Shown in pieces: positions 1 to 4,032 of a DNA stretch of 6,072 bases. This DNA is from Bacteroidetes bacterium UBA7368 (GTDB taxonomy: Bacteria; Bacteroidota; Rhodothermia; Rhodothermales; UBA10348). The DNA lies in assembly GCA_002469915.1 (NCBI GenBank), contig DKOG01000019.1, forward strand, positions 1 through 6,072, given 5' to 3'. Position numbers and translations under genes: made by a program. The notes under the pieces are model-generated. The model ran no database searches. It saw only the letters and a program-made list of their open reading frames with translations, and was not told the origin of the DNA. Positions within the stretch are counted from its first letter, which is position 1. Each line of letters starts with the position of its first letter.

Positions 1-287
1 GCTGCGCGCGTATGTTTTGTGAAATCATATACCGGCTTCTGGATAGACCGACCTGACAGCAGTGCGTCCACATGCTCAACCAGCAGGGAGGTTTCGAGCG
101 AATCTGGGTGGTCAAAGTTGACAGCAGCCCTTTCCTCGAGTGAAAGATGGGTTAGGTCCAGATAGTAGGCGTCGTGTTCTAGGACGGAGACCTGTTCAGG
201 GCCTAATTCACCCAAGAGGCGTCTCAAAATAGTGCTTTTGCCCGATCCCGAGCCTCCGCTCAATCCGATGATTACCGGTTTTGTCAT
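1..287 (-). CDS. udk: Uridine kinase, N-terminal part (cut by window edge)
   Basis: The reading frame starts at the ATG at 287-285 and is open for 95 codons to the window edge, so the C-terminal half is missing. Uridine kinase phosphorylates uridine and cytidine with ATP or GTP to give UMP and CMP in cytosolic pyrimidine salvage. Visible family marks are the P-loop GGSGSGKST at residues 11-19, the EHDAYY segment at 37-42, the LSLEER...NFDHPDS block at 49-63 (NxDHPD is a uridine kinase hallmark), and PVYDFTKHTR at 85-94. The start is supported by the usual short lead (MTKPVIIGLSGG) before the P-loop. No Shine-Dalgarno sequence is visible. It lies 32 nt downstream of the YaaA-family gene on the same strand with no terminator between, so it is probably co-transcribed with it. 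Confidence 0.95.
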   Translation of the reverse strand, partial: MTKPVIIGLSGGSGSGKSTILRRLLGELGPEQVSVLEHDAYYLDLTHLSLEERAAVNFDHPDSLETSLLVEHVDALLSGRSIQKPVYDFTKHTRA

Positions 288-319
288 GCGCGGACCAACA
301 ATTTTGCTGTTTAAGTGGG

Positions 320-1135
320 TCAGCCGCGCTTGACCATGGCCAATTCGTGAGTGCGACTGTCCTCATTGTAGGAAGATAGGGACTCATCCAATACGTATCC
401 GTCTGGATGTCTCCATTCCGCCAGTAATTCTAGATCTTCCACGGTCTCTTTTACAATATGGTTGACCAATTTACCGCGGAGTGGTTTAACTCCGTGAGAA
501 ACCGCCGTCAGTTCGCCGGCTTTCTTTTTGAAGAATTTAACCCGAACCATTGCCTCATAAGTAACCGCGTTGGTCCACGCATCTTCGTGTACTCCTGGTA
601 GGAAATTCCAGACAAAGCGATCGGTCAGGGTTTCATTCAGGGCTTCACTCAACGACTTTTTCCAAAACTGGCTGATTTTGCCAATGCCTGGTAAATTGGC
701 ATCCATCTTGAGTTTGTACATCGGAATCAGGTCGTCTGGACGGAGAATACCGAATAGACCGGAGAGGATAATACCTTCTTCCAAGAGTCTGCGTTGCGCG
801 CCGGTTGGTAGTCCCGGGAAATCCATTGCCTGATACATGACGCCGGGGGCATATCGGTCTAACGCCGAGATCAATGGGGCCTTGTAGATATTCAGGTTTG
901 CTTCAATTGCTGCTGCAAGCGCTTTGTCCTTGACGCCAAAGAGGGCTTCTAGATCATGCTCTCCACTTTTGACGACGCTTTGTAACTGTTCAATTAGTTG
1001 GCGACGCTGCGGATTCAACTGATGGAAATAGTTGAACGTGTTTGACGTTCGATAGTCAAACATGTCGGGCGCGAAGGGATTCCCACCTTCTTGTTTTCCT
1101 TCTGCAGGAGGGAGCAAAATGGAAAAATTAGGCAT
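320..1135 (-). CDS. yaaA: YaaA family peroxide stress protein
   Basis: This 271-residue protein matches the YaaA (DUF328/UPF0246) family along its length; E. coli YaaA is a little shorter. Recognisable blocks are LLPPAEGK at residues 7-14 (family ISPAKTL/LLPPSEGK), LSGLFGILRP at 124-133 followed by YKLKM at 140-144, QFWKKSLSEAL at 157-165 and beyond, VKPLRGKLVNHIVKE at 216-230, and the C-terminal GYVLDESLSS at 246-255. In E. coli, YaaA is induced by OxyR and limits free iron and DNA damage under hydrogen peroxide; it is cytosolic. That role is family knowledge, and the sequence here shows only membership. The start at ATG 1135-1133 places the LLPP block at the normal distance. It lies 52 nt after the YtxH gene and 32 nt before udk. 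No clear OxyR-type or other operator was seen upstream. Confidence 0.93.
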   Translation of the reverse strand: MPNFSILLPPAEGKQEGGNPFAPDMFDYRTSNTFNYFHQLNPQRRQLIEQLQSVVKSGEHDLEALFGVKDKALAAAIEANLNIYKAPLISALDRYAPGVMYQAMDFPGLPTGAQRRLLEEGIILSGLFGILRPDDLIPMYKLKMDANLPGIGKISQFWKKSLSEALNETLTDRFVWNFLPGVHEDAWTNAVTYEAMVRVKFFKKKAGELTAVSHGVKPLRGKLVNHIVKETVEDLELLAEWRHPDGYVLDESLSSYNEDSRTHELAMVKRG

Positions 1136-1187
1136 GTGTCAATGGGTGGCTTCGGTGAGAAAAGAAGAGGCAATAACCGGATTAAGG

Positions 1188-1496
1188 CTACGAGTCGGAC
1201 GGTTGGGAGCGCATCTCGTCCAATAGCGCATCAATATCGCTACTGATTTCGTCCGCTTTTTCGCGAGCGTCTTTTACTAGAGCGTCGCCTTGTTGTCGTG
1301 CAATACCAGACTCTGGATCTTCTCCTATGGCTTGATCGATCATGTCTGCGACGGTACCACCTAGGTTATCCAACTGGTAAGCCAGTTTACGACGGAGTTT
1401 GGCTCCTTTTTCCGGGGCAAACAAAACGCCAAGCGCAAAACCAGTCGCGGCGCCCAGAAGTAGTCCTAGGGTTCCTGTTTTAAATGATTTACCCAC
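1188..1496 (-). CDS. YtxH domain membrane-anchored small protein (GTG start)
   Basis: The protein is 102 residues long when read from the GTG at 1496-1494. It has a short basic N-terminus, one glycine-rich hydrophobic segment at about residues 7-25 (LGLLLGAATGFALGVLFAP), then the YtxH-type APEKGAKLRRKL block, and a charged helical tail likely to form a coiled coil to about residue 97. YtxH proteins are small single-span membrane proteins, often general-stress induced, with no firmly defined biochemical role. The GTG was chosen because GGAGGG sits 8 nt upstream and because family homology begins there. The frame stays open to an ATG at 1703, but that 69-residue extension crosses the hairpin array and looks unlike any protein domain. 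The gene is probably the first of a ytxH-yaaA-udk group. Confidence 0.85.
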   Translation of the reverse strand: MGKSFKTGTLGLLLGAATGFALGVLFAPEKGAKLRRKLAYQLDNLGGTVADMIDQAIGEDPESGIARQQGDALVKDAREKADEISSDIDALLDEMRSQPSDS

Positions 1497-1504
1497 TGTG
1501 TCGT

Positions 1505-1510
1505 CCCTCC
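1505..1510 (-). promoter_or_regulatory. Strong Shine-Dalgarno site for the YtxH gene
   Basis: Read on the minus strand, GGAGGG lies 8 nt before the GTG at 1496-1494. It decides the start of the YtxH gene. It is the only good Shine-Dalgarno site that I see before any gene in the window; the other starts have none at a proper distance. Confidence 0.8.
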
Positions 1511-1563
1511 GAAATAATGATCTGAATGTAATTGGACACCCAAAAGCAGCTTGTTGGATGGCC

Positions 1564-1583
1564 TGTCCGGCAGATGCCGGATA
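1564..1583 (-). repeat. Short GC-rich hairpin in the ytxH leader
   Basis: TCCGGC pairs with GCCGGA (1566-1571 with 1576-1581) around a 4-nt loop, and one more outer pair is possible at 1564/1583. It follows the T run of the terminator at 1585-1613 on the minus strand and has no T run of its own, so it is better read as leader structure than as a terminator. Confidence 0.5.
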
Positions 1584-1584
1584 C

Positions 1585-1613
1585 AAAAAACCTACGGCAC
1601 TTGTACCGCAGGT
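1585..1613 (-). terminator. Terminator or attenuator hairpin with T6, before ytxH
   Basis: On the minus strand, ACCTGCGGTA (1613-1604) pairs with TGCCGTAGGT (1599-1590) around a 4-nt loop. The stem is 10 bp including two G-T pairs. It runs directly into six T residues (1590-1585), which is the form of a rho-independent terminator. It lies about 110 bp downstream of the mini ribosomal protein gene and about 90 bp upstream of the YtxH start. It could be a second, back-up terminator of the former or an attenuator in the leader of the latter. Confidence 0.65.
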
Positions 1614-1620
1614 AGTCGGA

Positions 1621-1651
1621 TGCAGTTTCGGCAATATCCAATGAAACTGCA
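1621..1651 (-). repeat. Hairpin with 9-bp perfect stem
   Basis: TGCAGTTTC (1621-1629) is the exact reverse complement of GAAACTGCA (1643-1651), with a 13-nt loop. It lies between the two terminator-like hairpins on the minus strand and has no T run after it. The loop contains, on the minus strand, ATTGGA, which is complementary to TCCAAT nearer the ytxH start; a tertiary contact is possible but unproven. Confidence 0.55.
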
Positions 1652-1691
1652 ATAAACAGAAGAGTCGCGGCTGCACGAATGCAGCCGCGAC
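1652..1691 (-). terminator. Strong rho-independent terminator of the mini ribosomal protein gene
   Basis: A perfect 12-bp GC-rich stem (1664-1675 with 1680-1691) is closed by a TTCG tetraloop as read on the minus strand, and is followed by the T-rich tract TCTTCTGTTTAT. It begins 33 nt after the stop codon of the bS22-like gene, the usual position for a terminator of that gene. On the plus strand the hairpin is not followed by T residues, so it acts leftwards. Confidence 0.8.
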
Positions 1692-1724
1692 CGAAACGCT
1701 CAAAAAGGAAGCGTCAGAAGAGGC

Positions 1725-1820
1725 CTATTTGCCCTTCTTTTTGTGACGATTTTTACGCAAGCGCTTTTTACGCTTGTGAGTCGCAATCTTGTGTCTTTTA
1801 CGTTTACGGCCGCAAGGCAT
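1725..1820 (-). CDS. bS22/mS38-like mini ribosomal protein (AURKAIP1/COX24 domain), 31 aa
   Basis: The ATG at 1820-1818 opens a 31-codon frame ending in TAG at 1727-1725. The product starts MPCGRKRKRHKIATHKRKKR and continues LRKNRHKKKGK; more than half of it is Lys, Arg or His. This pattern matches the tiny AURKAIP1/COX24-domain proteins conserved in Bacteroidota, which resemble mycobacterial bS22 and the C-terminus of mitochondrial mS38, small-subunit ribosomal proteins that bind rRNA near the decoding region. Family assignment is from recognition of the sequence; placement on this organism's ribosome is inferred. It has its own sigma70-like promoter, an 84-nt structured leader and a strong terminator, so it appears to be transcribed alone. 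AAGAGA about 6 nt before the ATG is at best a weak ribosome site. The gene is easily missed because of its length. Confidence 0.88.
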   Translation of the reverse strand: MPCGRKRKRHKIATHKRKKRLRKNRHKKKGK

Positions 1821-1853
1821 ATCAATCTCTTTTTTAAGTCAGTGTCATGGTAG

Positions 1854-1902
1854 GCTCGGACAAAAGTTCGAGCTCCATCTGGTGGGAGGCTCAGTTAGAG
1901 CC
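1854..1902 (-). promoter_or_regulatory. Structured 5' leader of the mini ribosomal protein gene
   Basis: The region just downstream of the predicted transcription start holds two short hairpins: GGCTC/GAGCC (1888-1892 with 1898-1902, 5-nt loop) and GCTCG/CGAGC (1854-1858 with 1869-1873, 10-nt loop). The leader of roughly 84 nt is long for a 31-codon gene. Ribosomal proteins often control their own mRNA through leader structures, but nothing here proves that; stems of 5 bp can arise by chance. Confidence 0.35.
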
Positions 1903-1910
1903 GGACACAT

Positions 1911-1939
1911 ATAATAAGGAAAATCCGGTCGCTCGTCAA
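1911..1939 (-). promoter_or_regulatory. Sigma70-like promoter of the mini ribosomal protein gene
   Basis: On the minus strand, TTGACG (1939-1934) is followed after exactly 17 nt by TATTAT (1916-1911). Each hexamer differs from the consensus at one position. The predicted start is near 1904, giving a leader of about 84 nt. CCGGA at 1901-1905 and TCCGG at 1924-1928 form an inverted repeat around the -10 box, which could be an operator. Confidence 0.65.
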
Positions 1940-2026
1940 CATGGGATCCGATGGCAGGTTCATCCTTTTGTTTGAAGAACGTGCGTATTCAGTAGGTTTT
2001 GCACCATAATTAGTAATTGTTTGACC

Positions 2027-2056
2027 TTGATAGGCATCAAAGCTCGTATATATTTG
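2027..2056 (+). promoter_or_regulatory. Bacteroidota-type promoter of the alpha/beta hydrolase gene
   Basis: TATATTTG at 2049-2056 is an exact match to the Bacteroidota -7 element TAnnTTTG, with a -33 TTG at 2027-2029, a 19-nt gap. The same bases also read as TTGATA-N16-TATATT for a sigma70-like factor. The start would fall near 2063, about 70 nt before the ATG at 2135. Confidence 0.5.
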
Positions 2057-2134
2057 AGTCCGGCAATTATCTCTTTTAAGGGCTATTTTTACCGCGTGGT
2101 ACAGCACACGTCAATCGGAAGACACTTTTATCTC

Positions 2135-2941
2135 ATGCAGAACGAGCAACAGCAAGCATACATTCTTAGAGAGGTCGATGGCATTCGCTTCGCGGAAGCA
2201 GGTGAGGATTCGCAATCCACTCCCGTGCTATTGCTGCATGGTATGATGGGGGACATCTCTAACTGGGAAAGCGTCTTTGAACCTGTTTCTCAGGCTGGAT
2301 TTCGGGTGATTTGCCCCATTCTACCCGTTTATACCCTTCCCGTAAGAAATGCCAATTTACAAGGCGTTGTAGATTTTGTGGAGCGATTCATGAGCCTGAT
2401 GGGCCTGTCTAAAGTCATTCTTACGGGTAATTCGCTGGGAGGCCATGTCGCTGCGCTCTTCGCTATTCAACATCCGGAGAAGGTTTCAGGTGTCGTTTTA
2501 GCGGGTGCCTCTGGTATCTATGAAGTGGAGATGTCCTCCTCGATTATGAGAAGGAAAGACCGCGAGTATTTGCGTCCGCGCGTAGGAAAAACGTTTTTTA
2601 ACCCGGTTCACGTCACAGAGGAACTGCTCGATGATGTTATTGAGATTATCAATAATCGTGAGAAAGCCATTCGGCTGATTCGCTTTGCTCGATCGGTCGA
2701 CAAGGGATCTGTTAAAGACGATTTGCATCGGATCAGTGCGCCAACTCTACTGGTTTGGGGCCGGCAAGATCAGATTACTCCTCCTGACGTCGCAGATACG
2801 TTCCATGCGGGTATTCCAAATTCCGAATTGCATTGGGTTGATGAATGCGGGCATGTACCCATGATTGAACAGCCTATTGCCTTTTCGGGGCACCTCATAG
2901 ATTTCCTGAGGCGATTAGAGAGCTCTTCTACGGCTGCCTGA
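2135..2941 (+). CDS. Alpha/beta hydrolase fold protein
   Basis: The 268-residue protein is a complete alpha/beta hydrolase of the MhpC-like type. It has the oxyanion-hole HGMMGD at residues 35-40, the nucleophile elbow GNSLGGH at 98-104 with Ser100, the acid Asp212 in WGRQDQITP (208-216), and His240 in ECGHVPMIEQP. A lid-like helical segment lies at about 130-200. There is no signal peptide, so it is probably cytosolic. The substrate cannot be told from sequence; ester or C-C bond hydrolases, haloperoxidase-like enzymes and lipases share this pattern. The start at ATG 2135 was preferred to an in-frame ATG at 2021 because it gives the normal N-terminus and leaves a leader after the promoter. 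No Shine-Dalgarno sequence is at the right distance. It is followed by a 105-bp gap before the lipoprotein genes and is probably transcribed alone. Confidence 0.9.
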   Translation: MQNEQQQAYILREVDGIRFAEAGEDSQSTPVLLLHGMMGDISNWESVFEPVSQAGFRVICPILPVYTLPVRNANLQGVVDFVERFMSLMGLSKVILTGNSLGGHVAALFAIQHPEKVSGVVLAGASGIYEVEMSSSIMRRKDREYLRPRVGKTFFNPVHVTEELLDDVIEIINNREKAIRLIRFARSVDKGSVKDDLHRISAPTLLVWGRQDQITPPDVADTFHAGIPNSELHWVDECGHVPMIEQPIAFSGHLIDFLRRLESSSTAA

Positions 2942-2958
2942 ACTGCTCACTTCCTGAT

Positions 2959-2991
2959 ACTCACGATTCAACTCATGAATAGAGTCGTTTT
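2959..2991 (+). terminator. Possible weak terminator after the hydrolase gene
   Basis: ACTC (2959-2962) pairs with GAGT (2982-2985), and ATTC (2966-2969) pairs with GAAT (2977-2980), separated by an uneven internal loop, then four T residues at 2988-2991. The stem is weak and A/T-rich, so this is only a candidate. Confidence 0.25.
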
Positions 2992-3046
2992 GACAGAAGG
3001 GCGATATCTTCTCCCAAAGAACAAAAAACGTATTCTTTGATCCCTT

Positions 3047-3469
3047 ATGATTCGTCCCGCCTTTTTCGCCGCTCTTATCTTGATCCTCTTTTCTGGATGT
3101 GATTCCTCAACACTGCCAGCTCCATACACAGATCACCGTTTGCCAGATGATTTGCAGTCAGATGTCTTTGAATTGAACGGGGCTAGAATGGATGGTTCGA
3201 TTTTGCACCTAAACGTATCCTACGGCGGTGGCTGTGCGATGCACACTTTTACCGCGTATAAGACGGGTCAAATCATGAAGTCCAATCCACCTGGCCTAGT
3301 TCTCTATGTGGCGCACGATGGAGGCGGGGATCTGTGTGAGGCATATTTGACAGAAGACGTTCAAATAGATCTGACGTGGTTGATAGCTGAAATGGGGGGC
3401 TCTTTTTGGATGAATGTCGCCGCATTTGGATCTGAAGCAGAGACCATTCGAATTGAATACGACGCATGA
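3047..3469 (+). CDS. Small lipoprotein of unknown function with paired Cys/His motifs
   Basis: The 140-residue protein begins with a lipoprotein signal peptide: a hydrophobic stretch to residue 17 and the lipobox LFSGC with lipidated Cys18, so it is expected in the cell envelope on the periplasmic side or surface. Phe at the -3 position is less usual than Leu. The mature part has a SYGGGCAMHTF motif (residues 58-68, with Cys63 and His66) and an AHDGGGDLCEAYLTEDVQIDL motif (89-109, with His90 and Cys97). I have seen this pair of motifs in other small secreted bacterial proteins, but I cannot name a family. The two cysteines may form a disulfide, or C-x2-H and H-x6-C may bind a metal; both are inference. 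Its stop overlaps the next start as ATGA, so the two genes are probably translationally coupled. No Shine-Dalgarno sequence is seen. Confidence 0.85.
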   Translation: MIRPAFFAALILILFSGCDSSTLPAPYTDHRLPDDLQSDVFELNGARMDGSILHLNVSYGGGCAMHTFTAYKTGQIMKSNPPGLVLYVAHDGGGDLCEAYLTEDVQIDLTWLIAEMGGSFWMNVAAFGSEAETIRIEYDA

Positions 3470-3927
3470 AAGTAGCGGGCTTCATACTTCTATTTGTGAT
3501 TCTACTTTCTGGATGTAGCCCAAAGCTATCGCCGCTTTACCGAGACTATGAGGTCACTGCTGACGCATCTCACTCGCAGGCGGACGTACTAGATCGGATA
3601 GAGAGGGGGCTTCTTGAGGCTGGGTGGAATCCAATAGCTGGACCGACAGGTAATGTGATAGCAACCGAGATGAGGCGATTCCGGCAGTGGGGATTGTATT
3701 CGGTTGAAGTTGAACTGGAGGTTGCCCCGGTGGGTGGGGAGTATGTTCGACTACTGGTTCATCCCTTCCGGATCTATTTTACCGGCGCAAAGAGCAAGGT
3801 CCCCTACCTTCGAGGAAGTCTTGCGCGAGCTGTTTTAAAGGATTTACACGCTACGTTCGAAACCGAAGGGCTCTCGTTTATTGGCACCGCTCAGTCCCGT
3901 AATAAGGCAGCACAACCGGCTCGCTGA
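3466..3927 (+). CDS. Small lipoprotein of unknown function
   Basis: The 153-residue protein has a clean lipoprotein signal peptide: basic Lys2, a hydrophobic core at about residues 4-14, and the lipobox LLSGC with Cys17. The mature part looks like one small alpha/beta domain. A helix at about 38-52 is followed by GW and a T-containing strand (54-68), strands around 75-105 with alternating charged and hydrophobic residues, and a second helix near 115-132. The pattern of helix, GW, then strands is loosely like small outer-membrane assembly or BamC-like domains, but I would not name it so. The start is fixed by the lipobox distance and by the 4-bp ATGA overlap with the gene before. The two lipoproteins probably form one operon and may act together in the envelope. 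The tail after about residue 140 looks disordered. Confidence 0.82.
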   Translation: MKVAGFILLFVILLSGCSPKLSPLYRDYEVTADASHSQADVLDRIERGLLEAGWNPIAGPTGNVIATEMRRFRQWGLYSVEVELEVAPVGGEYVRLLVHPFRIYFTGAKSKVPYLRGSLARAVLKDLHATFETEGLSFIGTAQSRNKAAQPAR

Positions 3928-3963
3928 CAGGGTAAGAACTACAGCAGGTGAAGGCTAGATCTC

Positions 3964-3992
3964 TTGCACTTGCGAAGACTGGGCACTAAATA
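3964..3992 (+). promoter_or_regulatory. Weak candidate promoter of the S9 peptidase gene
   Basis: TTGCAC (3964-3969) and TAAATA (3987-3992) are 17 nt apart, the right distance for a sigma70-like promoter. Each matches only half of the consensus, so the call rests mainly on spacing and position in the 103-bp gap before the peptidase gene. Confidence 0.3.
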
Positions 3993-3993
3993 A

Positions 3994-4032
3994 ATGGTCG
4001 CACCTTTGTTGAATCCCACCTTTCGCGACCAT
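3994..4032 (+). repeat. Inverted repeat covering the peptidase start codon
   Basis: ATGGTCGC (3994-4001) is the exact reverse complement of GCGACCAT (4025-4032), with a 23-nt loop. The right arm includes the first two bases of the start codon at 4031, so in mRNA the stem would sequester the start. Repeats of 8 bp at this spacing are expected by chance a few times in a window of this size, so only the position makes it notable. Confidence 0.4.

Larger units (their letters stand above)
1821..2134. other. Divergent intergenic control region
   Basis: This 314-bp stretch has no gene I can support. It holds the leftward promoter and structured leader of the mini ribosomal protein gene on one side and a rightward promoter for the hydrolase at 2027-2056 on the other. 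The hydrolase frame is open back to 2021, but that extension has no hydrolase homology and overlaps the promoter. Confidence 0.7.

Noticed and set aside
570..833. Plus-strand open frame of 87 codons inside the YaaA gene
   Set aside because: It lies opposite a well-supported conserved gene and its product shows no recognisable domain.
1298..1644. Two plus-strand frames (1298-1483 and 1399-1644) over the YtxH gene and its leader
   Set aside because: They are opposite the YtxH gene and the hairpin array, and have no domain or ribosome site.
1497..1703. N-terminal extension of the YtxH frame to an ATG at 1703
   Set aside because: It would translate three of the hairpins, has no YtxH homology, and a Shine-Dalgarno site points to the GTG at 1496.
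2021..2134. N-terminal extension of the hydrolase frame to an ATG at 2021
   Set aside because: The 38 added residues overlap the best promoter and are not part of the hydrolase fold.
2990..3039. Promoter for the lipoprotein genes from TTGACA at 2990 and TATTCTTTG at 3031-3039
   Set aside because: TTGACA has no -10 at the right distance, and TATTCTTTG has one base too many for TAnnTTTG and would leave almost no leader before the ATG at 3047.
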